Source of the DNA: Parus major
Lineage: Eukaryota > Chordata > Aves > Passeriformes > Paridae
Reading direction: 5' to 3'
Assembly: GCF_001522545.3 (NCBI RefSeq)
Contig: NC_031770.1
Span: forward strand, 93,472,851 to 93,536,850
Length of the DNA: 64,000 nt
Position 1 is the stretch's first letter, and each line of letters opens with the position of its first letter. Under the pieces are notes generated by a model, which made no database searches, was not told where the DNA came from, and was given only the letters and a program-made list of their open reading frames with translations. The translations under genes were made by a program, and so were the position numbers. Shown one piece after another: positions 40,792 through 52,499 of this stretch.

Positions 40792-43700
40792 CAGTGGGAA
40801 GAGAAGTCCTCTTACCTCTAACCATCCTATTACTTTGTTTCTGCAATTGTTTTAGAGCAATATAAGATGATCTATGAATGTCTCAAACTCTGCAGGAATA
40901 AGGTGGTCTTTCTACCAGCTGTAGGATAATAATAAATTTATACAATCTAAAAAACTGAAAATTTAGGAAAATTTGAGCTTCTGGACAATCAGTCTGTATT
41001 GGAAGGTTAAATTGAAGGCCTGTTCTCAGAAGTTACACAATTTTCAGCCTCTTTATAGTAATTGACATCAAGGAATTTATTCCTTTTTTACAGTGGAATC
41101 CTATTCTCACTGTTGTCAGAGCAAGTGAAGGCAGCTCTGCAGATGCTCTTTAACCCAGTAGATGCCTGGAGAGTCACCTCAGCTTGTGTTTGCAGGTGAA
41201 CTCAATAGACTACATCTCTGTTCGATGTTGGTTGACTCTTGCACATGATAAAAGCTCTTAAATTTACTTTCCTGCAGGAAACAAATGTGGAGTGAAGACA
41301 TGTTCCCAAGAAATGAGTGGCGAAACTGCATCCTTCCAACAAGTTCAAGAGATACCTTCTTGTCCTGGGTTCCACACAGAACTGCTTCAGTCTTTCTTTT
41401 CCAGTCCTGCAACTGCAAAGCTTACCCAACTGGCTTTCACTGTCCTAATGTTCTTATTTGGCCACACCAAACTTCCTAGAAGGTTTAAACTATGCTACAC
41501 TATGAAAAGATGTGGGAGCTGGGATTTGGTTTTGTAGTAGCTGTGCTCAGGGCTCTTTGTGGATGATGTGTCACCACAGCTCTGAAAAACTTACCCTCTA
41601 GAAGACATAAACCAAGCCAAAGATTATGTTACAAACAGGTATCAAGGAAAAAAAACAATGAAAAAATACATGCTAAACTATGCAGGAACAGCTACATGGA
41701 TGAAAAAAGACTACAGAGTTGGTCTCTGATCTTGTAAGCTACTGCTTAACTACACAACACATTAATTTCTTGACTTTCTGCATGATTAATTCTTAGTTTC
41801 CTTAGGGCAGAAACAGAAAGATTGAGCAGAAGGGTGTAAAACCTAACTGAAAGCATTATTCAGAAAAAAAAAAAAAAAGTTTACAAGAAAGAGAATAATT
41901 AGAAGAGTGCCATGTGTAATGACTGGCGCATGAGTGAGTTCATTGGAAATGTAAACATGGAAAGGGACTGTCAGAGAGGGTGTGAGATGAGCAACTCAGG
42001 CTGATGAATAACTGCGGAAGTGGTTAAGACTTCCTGGTCACCAAAGAGAAAAACAGTGATGCAAGAAGAGGTTGGGCTAAAAGGAAGGAATAGGAGCAGC
42101 ACTCCTCTTTGCATGCTCAGCTGTGCCTGCCTCTTTGTGTGTGACTCTACATCTTGGCGCTTGCTGCTTCAGTGCTCTAATGCTGATCAATAACGGACCA
42201 ATAATCATGTGGTTTTGTGTTGATGACTGCTACCCTCTGGTTCCTGCTACAGCCTATGAAAAAAACAAAAATTGTACTTCTGTTGAGCTCTTGATGACTG
42301 AGGCAAATTTTGAAACCCAGACAATCACACCTCTTAGATATTTTTAATCATAACTGCTGAGGCAACTCAAGTCCAGTAAAAATGTGCAAGCTAATTTTAC
42401 AGGATTTCCTGTTCTTTCAGTAACTACATTGATTCCTGGAGATGGATATATGTAGCTGACTTTGATCTGGAGGGTTTTTTTTCTAAGATACGGTTTGTTT
42501 TTCTGCTATATCACTAATTTTATTGGCAAGTATAATTGACCAAAATTCTCAACACCTTTTGTCATGGAGACCTTGACAGACTGCTGTTACATCATTGCCT
42601 GTAAAAGAGCCAAGTAGTCCTTTCTAAACCCATTTTATTTCCAAGGATGGGCTAACTACTACCTCTCCCTACAACATTATACTCTAGTGAATTGACGTAG
42701 TCCCCTTCAGCACCACGGGATAAAGCCAGGATAAATACAGTCCAATCACAAAACGTCCCCAAAATTTGAAGTCATCGCTTTGCAGAGTGAAGCCAAGACC
42801 TGCATGTGATTTTTTGCCTGCTGACATAGGCTGTTCCTTGGCTAAAGCTCCTGGAGATACTAAGTACTTTTGCAGTTGTGTGTTCAGAATGCCTCAACAT
42901 CTACAATACACTTGTAAAGACCTTTTCTCTGGTTTCTTTCCAATGCCTATTTACTATTCAGAGATAAATCAGAAGCAAAGCAGCGGATGGATAAACTGTG
43001 GACCTTTAAAGGTTGCTTGCACCAGACAGTCTTAAGAGCAGGAGCTTGCCAAACCTTCCTTCTGGAGAAAACCACTGGACTTCATAAAATATGGGATAAA
43101 GGTGTTATCTGAAAAATTACTTAAGAGCAATGTTCCTAAATGCTAAGCTGGGCTGTAGCCCAAGGTCATTCTCAGACTATGATGGCTCTGTCCTCTCTAA
43201 GGCAGCAAGATGAGCAAAGGCTTGCTATGGGAGATTAACCTCCGTAGAAAGGGGGATGCATGTATTTCACCTGTTCCAGACTTGCTTCATACACTGACAC
43301 AGGTCACCCTGGATTTGTGAAGGGCAGGTTACATGTCACTGATAATAAAGTTGCTCTTGGGTTTTTGTGGAAGATCCCAATCTGTACACCAAGCATCCTT
43401 TAGCTCTTCCTCAACTTGCCTTCAAATGCTGGCTGATGAAGAACTTGAGTCTGAGCAGATTAGGCCATACCAAAATGATTACTGTGAAACTGGAGTGCAT
43501 TGGTTTCTGGTAAAAGCTCACCGTATGCAACCATTATTTGTGCTGCTTTCTTCACAAAATAAATGAACAGAGATTTAGCATAATATACTGAATTCTTTCT
43601 ATGGAAAGAACAGTTGAACAACGATTTGTTTATGAGATTCTGGAGATAACACATTTTCCAAGCAGAAATTCAAATTCCCTCACACTTTGGACACTGGCAT

Positions 43701-44171
43701 GAATGAGGGGCATTGCCTGCAGCACATCGTAGCTTTTAACATGAGCAAGACCAAATACAATATTAAATTTGGAAAAAAATAGTACCCTTCAGAAATAAAC
43801 TCTATTTTTTCAGTTATATTCTGAAATAAAAAATATTAGAATGTTGTAGAACAGCCTTAGCCTCATATAATTCAAATTTACTGATATTGAGAGCTACTAT
43901 TTATTGTTCCACCTCTTTGCAAGATTTCATCCCTAAGCTCTCAGCCAGGGGTCTGAGCATGGCTCAGGGATAAATTGCATTTTCAGATGTTCAGAGTCAA
44001 GTATCATCCTTACTCACAGAGAAATTAATTTCCTAATGGGATTCCAGCTTTAAAATAATAGCACTTTAATGGAGATAGCAATATACAAGTATACTTTAAA
44101 TAAACAAGCATTACCTCTCAGAGTGGTAGTTTTATTTGTATGCATTCAATAGCACGTGGTTTTTTTCACAG
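40792..44171. other. Intergenic, no supported gene
   Basis: AT-rich non-coding sequence with a 16-base poly(A) run near 41863. No recognisable open frame or repeat family. Confidence 0.55.
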
Positions 44172-44387
44172 GAATATAAGCATAACAATGGTGAAACATC
44201 CGTATCAGATCCAGCCAGTATTCCACTTCTAAGGATTCAAAAGCAGATGCAAGAAGCTGCACAGGAGGCACTGGCAGGACAACCTGCTCCAGAAGGAAGT
44301 TTCTGCTTAATCCCCACTGATGTAACACTTGGCCAATTTCATGAAACGTGTAGATTTATACCCCTTAGAAAAGTAATATACATATAG
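44172..44387 (+). other. Candidate orphan exon or exon relic
   Basis: A good 3' splice acceptor (ttttttcacag, ending at 44171) is followed in phase 0 by an open stretch of 71 codons. Its translation begins EYKHNNGE and contains LLRIQKQMQEAAQEALAGQP, a hydrophilic, helix-prone, E/Q/A-rich segment that looks more like protein than the surrounding frames. The frame ends at a TAG (44385-44387). Possible donors (near 44322, or AAAA|GTAATA near 44373) are weak. I do not recognise the protein, and no partner exons were found. It may be a terminal exon of an unidentified transcript, a pseudogene fragment or coincidence. Confidence 0.2.
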
Positions 44388-47300
44388 AAAAATCTGTATT
44401 TCTTATAGATTTCTGTACAGTAGTATTTACAATATATTGCAAAGATTTCAGCCTCCATATTCCAGGCCATAAACCCCAGACTTTGTACCTTTTTCCTGTT
44501 ATGCCACAGCAGTGGACATTGCCCTTTGTTACAGCACTGGAGAACCATGAAACACTTGGATGTAAACAGCAATTTGTTCTGCACACTTGCACCCCATTTG
44601 ACTATTTTGTTTACATAGTTCTAGTCAAAATAATTCAATTTATGACTAGCCTTTGTTATCAGCCACTATTTTAGGCTCCCCAGACAATTGGAAAACTAGT
44701 TCTGTTGCTAAAACTTCTGTTCAAACTGCAACAGCCCACTTTTCCACAGCTTAACACCAAAGCTGAAAAATTCCACCTGTCCCAAAAAATATCTTTTATA
44801 ATCAAATAGTAAAAAAAAAAGCGCCAAACCAAAAAATGATGATTTCTATTTTTTGAGAAAAAGATAGGTAGTGGCTAACTAGTTAGCAAGTTCTTCTTGT
44901 TTTGAAGGATGTGACTGAATGACCCAGCAGAAGAAAGGAAAACCCTTTACATGTAACAGTAACAGGAGCGGAATGAACACCAGAGCTCTCATCATTTGGA
45001 AAAAACACTGAATTACCCGTTCCCAAAACATATGGGGAAAGACTGTCATCTATTTTTGTTCTGACATATAGGAAATGTAAATTATTAGCTTCCCCAGAGG
45101 TATTATTAAATAAAGGGAATTTATAGCTTATCAGGCAAAGATCTTAGACAAGTCCACATCACCTCTAAAATAAATGGGAGTGCTTGGGATTCCTACAGAA
45201 TATGAACAAAGCCAGGGAAATTCTGCCACACCAGTGTGGAAAGTCACTTGAACTCTACTGAACTATCCACAAAGACAAAAAGAGGGATTTAAAAAGTATT
45301 CAAAATGAGTCCAGTTCTGATTTCACTAACCTCTGCCATGAAACCCACATTGATTTTCAGAAAGGTTGATGTTCAGTATTTTCAAGCAAATTAGACATAT
45401 TCCTTCCTAATATTGAAATCTCGTGAGTAATACATCTTTCATCTTAACTTCTGAAAGCTGCTCAACTGACAAGAGGAACAGCAAATAGAAGTTTGAAAAT
45501 TAAACAAAAAATTTCCTTGGAAAAAAAACAAATTAATTCTCTTCTCCTGTGGCAGGGCACTGGATTGTAACTCAAAAGATATTTCCTGCACTCTGAGCTG
45601 TCTACAGTCATCCATGTTTTCAAAGAAAAGCATTCCTTAGCCCTGATATATAAATATATATGTGGTACAGCATCTTGCTGGGAGCATGAATAGAACAGAT
45701 AGATCAGATTATGTTCCTGACTAATAAACCTAGACTGTGATCCTTAAAAACCTGCACCTTCAGTGTATAAATTTTCTTAGCAGCATCTTGAAGTTTTCTG
45801 AGAATCATTATTTTATAATAATGTAACAAATATATATGGAGATTTCATTATGTAAGAAAATATCCACATATACTACCTTCTCTCTAAGTTTGAAGGAGCT
45901 TACACAAACTATTTCATTTTCTCCCAACTGAAAAGTGGGTTCAACAATTATTTTATCTGGAATTGTTATTTAGTTATCTTAAGAACCTCAGACATATAGG
46001 CCTTAGTACCTAACACTAGAAACAGAAGATATTGCATGCCCAAACTGGTGCTGTAATTGAGAACTAACCATCCAAGGACTGACAAGCACATTTAAAATCC
46101 ATGGAAGTGCAACTCAGATGATATCTAGCTGATGTCAACGAGCTCTTCAAGGGCAACTCTTCCACAACCATGGTAACATAAAGTAAGCTTTTCACCTCTG
46201 CAGGACCAGCAGCTAAAGTCTACATTATGCCAGTCAAGCAGCTTTCACAGATGGGTATCACTGCAAATGAAAGGGAAAGTGACTTTGGATTTTATTTTTT
46301 TTATTTTTTTTTGCATTGTTTTGTGGTTTGTAATGTCCACATCGAAATGCTTTGATTTTCTAGCAAGCAATGACACATTAGGGTGTTTGAGGCATAGCCA
46401 GAAAATTCCATGAGGTACTGCAGAGGCCTCATTCACCACACTAATAATCCAAGTATCACCTTTTAAAACATCTTTAGCTCTGGCAGCCCAAATGAAGCAT
46501 TTTTCTGAGGACATTGAGTGAGGTGTTGTCTACACTGGGTGTCATCAGGACATTCCCTGGCCTGCTGTGCCCTAACATGCCCTCTTGCCTTGCACAGCTC
46601 CCTAATGCCATTCTCTAAGAGCTTGGTCACACACTGCCTAAAACTAAAGCTGTTGCACCACGACTGCCAAACCTTGCAATGTTTCCATGTCAGAGTCAGG
46701 CAAACATTGCAAACAAACTGTACCATTCTGCAAGGCAGAAACAATGCAAAACCTCCCTCAAAACCTGTTTCTTGGAACCATGCTCCTGGAAGAACTTGGT
46801 GCTATTCTTTCCCAAAGGCTGAGCAAGCTGTGTGACAAACTAGCAAGAGCAAACTAGATGGATACAAGGTACACCAATTTGGCTTGCACGCTCTCAGAGA
46901 AAGAGAGGCTTGGCAGGGATAGAGTTTACAGCATGTTTGCCCAGTGTCTCAGATAAGGCTGTCAGCTATCCCTCAGCAGCCAAGCAAATGATGGTGAATG
47001 ACGTCAGGGTGAGCTCTGATCAAACAGCCCTGGTAAGGGAGAGCCTTTGAACAGTCTGTCTGCAAGGAAACACCTGACCCACAGGTCATTGCCACTTCAT
47101 TCCCACTTTCTCCCCCCATCCTTGTTGACAAATTCATTGCTGGAAAGAGATGGGTGCACAAAACAGACCTTCTGTCACAGCCTGGAATGACATCCTGAGG
47201 CAGTGAGCTGATGTTGAATATTACTGTGGATGGCAGCTCCTGCCACGCTTTGCTTTTCCAGGGGTTTTTGTTTCCTGCTGTCTTGCAGGGGCACAGCTCA

Positions 47301-50206
47301 CAATCTCCACTTTTCATTGCAACCTTGGACACCCTTGGGCTTGACAAGAGTGAGGCTTCCAGGGGGTGGGGGTGAAGGTAGGAAGCAATAACAAAATACT
47401 AAACTTGGACAAAGTACACATAAGCCAGATGAGGGAACAGTTTCTTCCTGTGTCTGGTTATGTTCACCTTCCAAGTCAGAAATTCTGAAGAAAGAAGAAA
47501 AAGAGAGTTATTTGTTATTTATCACATCAGACAAGCATAAGGTGATACTCTAAAGCTTTTATTCAGCTGCCTATTGCTACTGCCAACATAGTAAATTACC
47601 CTCCCTGGAGATTTCCACTTGAATAATGCCCACCCATTTAAGAATGATGAGAAACTCAAGGCTGAATAATCTTGATTCAGCTCAGGAAGGAGGATGTGAA
47701 GTGAACTCTCTTCCTAGAATCAAGCAGAACTGACAGTGAGAGGAACTGAACTGCAGAGGTGACCCCAGGCAGCTTTCTACCAAGAAACAGCAATGACCAT
47801 CTTGCCAAGGACCTGAGTTTTCTGAAGCTCACAACCCACACTCTGCAATTATCTCTCTGATGAAATATGCTAAAGAACCTGATCCTTCAAACAGCTCTTT
47901 TATTTACATGGTGCTTCACCAGCTCCCAGAGAGCTCATGAAAAATTAAACAGAAACATAAAATATGAATGGAATGATCACTGGCCCATAAAAGCTCTGCA
48001 GCTCTTGAAAGGTGTTTTATACATAACAAATGTTGGGATTTCAGAAATGAGGTTTTTGCCTCATTGTCCAAAGAAGATGAAACAATTTTCAAGCCTCTCT
48101 AGAAAACCAGGAGCTTCTAAGGATGTGCCTCGGAACACTAGGAAGAGTACATTGCTCCCCAGCAGAGAACAGAAGTCCACTGCCCTTTAATAGGCAAACT
48201 AAACAGATCCAAATACCTGGATATTGTGAAAAGATATCTGACTTGATGCTGTATAGTCAGAGAAAGTGTAGAACTGAATGAAAATTTAGACCAGAACTAC
48301 AAGATTCATCTTGCAATCACGTGGTGATAACAATTCTCTCCTTAAATTCTGTCCAGTAAATGTAATATTTAACTTACGATAACTCTTGATGACCCTTGTC
48401 CTTTATTCTGGGTGCTGTGTACAGGTATTTTTAGCTGACCTTTCTGAACTTCACAATTCTGTGGCCTAATTGGTAAGAATGTTCTCAGTTTTCAGAAACT
48501 ACCAGATAGCTGAGATCCCAACAGTTGAGAGTCAGCCTTAGTATTCTTAAAATTAGGTTTATAAATAAGGGCCCTCTGAATTAGTCTTTCCTAGTCAAAA
48601 ATTTTGGTGTCAAAGGAAATTGTTACCAGAGTAAAGTTCTCCCTTGTTATAGGTATTAAAGTTATTACAGAATGAACATAGGATCACTTGAATAAACTTG
48701 CTGTTTATTTCATGGATATCTTTTCACCACCTTGCTAGGCTGTGTACTATCATTTTATCTTATATGGTAAAAATAAAAAGCCATTGACTAAGTCCATGTG
48801 AAGTTACACTGGTTCAGCTCCTGGTACCTCCCCACTCCTGCCCTTGCCTTTGCCGTGGTGCAACACCTCCTCTGCAGACTGCATGCTCCCTGGGGTGCTC
48901 ACCAGCATCTCCTGCCACAGCTGCAGCACTGGACATGCTTAGCACCCTGCAAATGGACAGGGAAAGGACCAGCTGCTCCCTCTGGAGCCACCTCTGTGGT
49001 GACGACCTGGACCCTACCCCCATAAGGGGCACTGAGCAGCAAACAGGCTTTTAGTTGGTTGGTTTTCTTGCATGGTTCATGCTTACTGGAATCTGCCTCC
49101 CATCTCTTGTTCAGCAAGGCTGGCAGCTGCAAGGAGCTTCACAAAACCACTACTTTCCTTGTTTTGTGTATCTCCCTGGCCTTTCATCACAGAAGGATGA
49201 GCAAGGATAAAATATAAGTTTAAGAGAGCCCTTTCTTCTAAGATTATTTGAGGAAGGATTTGTAACATAACAACACTTCTTTTAAGTTGTTAGCCAGATA
49301 CCTGAGAACATTCTTATCAGCATGGCCTTGAAAAGATTTTGTAAAATGTCTCTCTCCCCATCTTCTGCCTCTTGCAGGAAGAAAACAGACTTTTGAGAAA
49401 AATTCTAATTATAAAGGTGAACCGAATTTCACATCATTATAACCAGTTTCAAGTAAATGGATTTCTGCCTTATATGGATTAAAGGAATTTAGAGTGACAG
49501 CCCCACATCCATATAGGAATGAGGTTGAAGCACTACATTTCTCCATATTTGTAAGACCCACATGCTCTATCAACAGCTGTATCTACACCAAATGATGTTC
49601 TTCTCACACACCAATTACAAACTGTCAGAAAATATACATGTAACCCTTCATATCAAGACCTACTCAAGCAATTTTTAAATAACTCACAGTAAGCTGTGGT
49701 AGTTATCCCAGGGGCTTTATGTAGTGGAAAGAAAAAAACCACTTATAGATTATCAACACCACAGGCTCCATGAATATAGTTCTTTTTCAGGAGAACATAT
49801 GCAAAACAAACACCACTTTTACTAAACCCAGGCTATTGGCTTTTGCCAGAGCTAAATTTGTTCTGCTTCTATCTGTGAAGTAATTGATTTCTAGAGCCAT
49901 GCTTTTGTGTTAATTATCTTTAACTTAAAACAGTGGAGTACCCCTCTGACCAAGGCAAACCACACAACTCATGCCCGACTACCAGCACCAAGCACAAACC
50001 CACTGCAGAGGAAAACCCAAACTCTCTGAAATGCTATGAGGTCACCTGGAACAAACATTTATGGTCCCAAAAAAAAGCCATGGAGGGAATAAGATTGCTA
50101 GCAGGGCACTGATTCAGTTTTGCTTTCTTGATACCTGGGGGTGCCTATGTGTAGGGGGAAGGAGAGAGAGTGAAGGAAAGTAAAGAGGGGAAAACTGTAG
50201 TAGTGT
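44388..50206. other. Intergenic, no supported gene; downstream flank of FAM110C
   Basis: AT-rich sequence with T-rich tracts near 46290 and a GC-richer patch at 48800-49030 that is open on both strands. No protein was recognised. Minus-strand AATAAA hexamers (plus-strand tttatt) at 48704-48709, 48402-48407 and near 47555 could serve a FAM110C 3' UTR or terminal exon, but such hexamers are common by chance in this composition. Confidence 0.5.
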
Positions 50207-50298
50207 AGTATAAATACAGTGCACTCCTGATGAGTAATAGTTTCAGCAGTACAGTATAAATACAGTGTACTCCTAATTAGTAGTAGACTGTTCAGTCT
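50207..50298 (+). repeat. 46-bp imperfect tandem duplication
   Basis: Two adjacent copies, starting at 50207 and 50253, share 'agtataaatacagt' exactly. They remain similar through about 34 bp before diverging. The second copy is followed by unique sequence. Confidence 0.75.
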
Positions 50299-50720
50299 GT
50301 TATCCAAATAACTGTAACTAAAGGTTGAATGCTTTTCTAAGTTTTTTTCCTGGCATTTAATATAGCCAAAATTAAAAGAAATAAGATATTTGCCAAGCAG
50401 GAATCTCCAAAGTACAGGCATCCTTCACAGACACTGACTCTTTAATTTCTTGTGGGGGGTCTGATCTAAACCTGGCAAGTTGCAAGCATTTACTTGTTTG
50501 TATTTTGGTTTTTGTAGTAGTATGGATTTCTGCTTTGCAAAAAAGCCATACTTGAAATATGTGGTAAAATAAATTTTCCTTCAGCTCTTCCTGAAAAGAC
50601 TAATATAAACTATGAGAAGTCAACCGCTCTATAAAAATGAAAGAGAAACACAGATTGCCAGGGCGAGGCTTTGCACACACCTTGAGCTCACCAGGCTCCA
50701 ACGCATGCTGAATGAAGCCA

Positions 50721-51809
50721 TCATGCCAGTTCCTGGATCACCTTGCTGGTCTCCCTGGCTTTCTTACAGGTGTACAACCATTTGATAATCCGAGCGTTGC
50801 GCTCAATCACAGAGGTGCTGCTGGGGACCTGCTCGGTGAGCTCGTCCTCCAGCAGCCCCTCATCCCCACTGTGCCTCGTGAACTCACTCTCCGATGTTGC
50901 CACGCTGATGCTGCGGATCTTGAAGGAGACATTGTCAGACACCACGGAGAAGTTCTCTCTCCCAAGATCCTCAATGACCTCCTGCTCCAGGCCACAGTAC
51001 TTGAAAAACGTTTCAAACTCAGCGAAGGACTTGGAGTAGCGAGAGCTGATGTCTGACTGGGAGCGATGGAGACCTCTCCTCTTCACCTCCTTGACCTCTT
51101 CAGGAGGTGTACTCAGTTTTGAGGGTCCCTCATGCTCTTTTATACATACTCCTTCCCCTTCAGTGCTCACAGTGGTAGTCTGCACCGCTCCATGGTCACT
51201 GGGCTCACGGTCACCATCTTTTGCCGAGAGAGGTTCATAGCTCTCGGTGGCTGCGACGTCCTCCATGACTCTGGGCAACTCGGGGGAAGCCAACTGCTTC
51301 TCCTTTATGGGCCCATGGAAGATCCTCCTCACCAAATTCCCCCGTGAGCTGTCCTGGCTTTGACCTCTCCCGAGCTCACATTTCTGACGGTAGATCACCA
51401 GGGAATCCGGCCGCATCTGCCTCCTGGTGCTGCGCCTGGCGATGGGGGGGCCGTGCTGCAGGGGGGCTCGGCAGGAGCTCACCGCCCTGCCCAGCTCCAG
51501 GGCCTTCGTGCCCGTGCCCAGCTCCCTGCTCGCTGCTCTGCTCTCCACGGAGCAGGTCTCGCTGCTGCTCTCCGAGGCTGAGCTGAGCGCGATGACGGGA
51601 TCCTGCCTGGTGCTGATCACCTGCTGGCTCTTTACGTACTTGGCCTTATCGGCGGCCAGTCTCTCCACCGCACTTTTCCTGCCCGGCTTGCCGGCCTCCA
51701 GCTGCCTGCGGAGGTACTCGGGCCCCTTGTTGAGGAGCCGCAGGGGGAGGGAGGAGTGGAGGTCGGAGATGGCGTGCATTCCCACGGCCCGGGAGAGTTC
51801 AGCTGGCAT
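50721..51809 (-). CDS. FAM110C: FAM110C, family with sequence similarity 110 member C
   Basis: A single-block 362-codon frame ending in TGA. Residues 21-61 form the FAM110 N-terminal signature: PLRLLNKGPEYLRRQ (22-36), then SAVERLAADKAKYVKS (46-61). Residues about 246-351 form the C-terminal signature: LHRSQSDISSRYSK (247-260), FFKYCGL (268-274), VIERNARIIKWLY (334-346). The C-terminal half (RSISVATS, EQVPSSTSVIERNARIIKWLYTCKKA) fits FAM110C better than FAM110A, B or D. The middle is serine-rich and probably disordered. The length compares with about 320 residues in human. The start at 51809 is chosen because it lies just before the conserved block, has G at -3, and no other ATG occurs on the sense strand for about 400 bases upstream. 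Met11 is a less likely alternative. Family members localise to centrosomes and spindle poles; FAM110C has been linked to microtubule organisation, cell-cycle progression and AKT-dependent cell spreading. No frameshift or missing core motif is seen. Confidence 0.93.
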   Translation of the reverse strand: MPAELSRAVGMHAISDLHSSLPLRLLNKGPEYLRRQLEAGKPGRKSAVERLAADKAKYVKSQQVISTRQDPVIALSSASESSSETCSVESRAASRELGTGTKALELGRAVSSCRAPLQHGPPIARRSTRRQMRPDSLVIYRQKCELGRGQSQDSSRGNLVRRIFHGPIKEKQLASPELPRVMEDVAATESYEPLSAKDGDREPSDHGAVQTTTVSTEGEGVCIKEHEGPSKLSTPPEEVKEVKRRGLHRSQSDISSRYSKSFAEFETFFKYCGLEQEVIEDLGRENFSVVSDNVSFKIRSISVATSESEFTRHSGDEGLLEDELTEQVPSSTSVIERNARIIKWLYTCKKARETSKVIQELA

Positions 51810-51850
51810 AGCAATTTCAAGGACGCGGCTTCTGCTTCCAGTCCCGAGAG

Positions 51851-51923
51851 GGAAGGGGGATAAGAGGAAAAAAAAAACCAAAACAAAACCAAAAAACAAA
51901 AAAGGAAAAGGGGAGAAAGGAAA
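51851..51923 (-). promoter_or_regulatory. Pyrimidine-rich tract just upstream of the FAM110C start
   Basis: On the sense strand this is an almost pure T/C run with TTTTG and TTTTGG units, about 40-115 bases before the ATG. It may be 5' UTR low complexity. It may also be the polypyrimidine tract of a 3' splice site using CAG at 51832-51834, which would put an exon boundary 22 bases before the ATG. The sequence alone cannot decide. Confidence 0.35.
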
Positions 51924-52032
51924 GCCGCGGTGCAGGGCAGCCGGGCGCGCAGGAGGCGGCGGCGCGCTGCGAGGGCCGCGCTCCCCGCTCCGTCGGGGCG
52001 CCGCGTGTCCCGCCCGCCCGCGGCGGGCACAG

Positions 52033-52037
52033 CCAAT
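52033..52037 (-). promoter_or_regulatory. Inverted CCAAT box (NF-Y-type site)
   Basis: The plus-strand context AGCCAATCC fits the NF-Y consensus well. For the minus-strand gene it reads ATTGGCT. It lies about 224 bp upstream of the FAM110C start codon, a usual distance for a CpG-island promoter. Confidence 0.55.
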
Positions 52038-52052
52038 CCCGGCCGGCAGGAA

Positions 52053-52071
52053 GGGAGGGAGGCAGGGAGGG
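52053..52071 (+). other. Second G-quadruplex-capable tract, purine-rich
   Basis: Four GGG runs with loops of 1, 5 and 1 bases lie within a GGGA/GGCA purine tract. Short loops favour a stable quadruplex. It sits between the CCAAT box and the first G-tract. Confidence 0.65.
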
Positions 52072-52132
52072 AAGGAGGCAGGAGCCGCCCTGGCGGGGGC
52101 AGCGGCCCGGCCCCGCCGCCTCCCTCGGCGCT

Positions 52133-52139
52133 GGGGCGG
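52133..52139 (+). promoter_or_regulatory. GC box (Sp1-type)
   Basis: GGGGCGG about 325 bp upstream of the FAM110C start codon, overlapping a G-quadruplex-capable tract. Such motifs are common in any CpG island, so it is only supportive. Confidence 0.45.
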
Positions 52140-52169
52140 CCGGGGCTCGGGGGCACGGCGGGTGCGGGG
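52133..52169 (+). other. G-quadruplex-capable tract
   Basis: Five G-runs (4, 4, 5, 3 and 4 Gs) are separated by loops of 5, 3, 6 and 3 bases. This satisfies the G3+N1-7 rule. The G-rich strand is the template strand for FAM110C. Confidence 0.65.
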
Positions 52170-52463
52170 CGCCTGCTCCGACGCCGGGGCACTCGGAGCG
52201 CTTGCTCCCCTCGGAAGCATCCTCTCCCGGGCGCTGCTTGAGGGCCTGACCCGGCAGACCCCAGCGCGTCTTGCCCTTCGGGGGGCACCACCTTGTCCCG
52301 CTCCTTTGGCGGCCCTTAGGCGGTGCGTTCCCGCGGGTTTCGCTGACCCGGCCGTGCCGGGCGCTGCGCTCCAGCGGGAAACCTTGCCATGATCGGGAAA
52401 GGACGGGACGGGCTTCCAGAGCACAGCGGCAGAGCAGGGTCCGGGCACACCCGGCGGGCAGCA

Positions 52464-52499
52464 CAGCTGTGCCCCCAGCTGTGCCCCCGGCTGTGCTGG
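52464..52499 (+). repeat. 12-bp tandem triplication in the CpG island
   Basis: The unit CAGCTGTGCCCC occurs twice perfectly and a third time with changes. It lies about 0.65 kb upstream of the FAM110C start. Confidence 0.7.

Noticed and set aside
51427..52392. 321-codon open frame on the strand opposite FAM110C
   Set aside because: It is the antisense shadow of the coding sequence and of the GC-rich island. Its translation is low-complexity with no domain.
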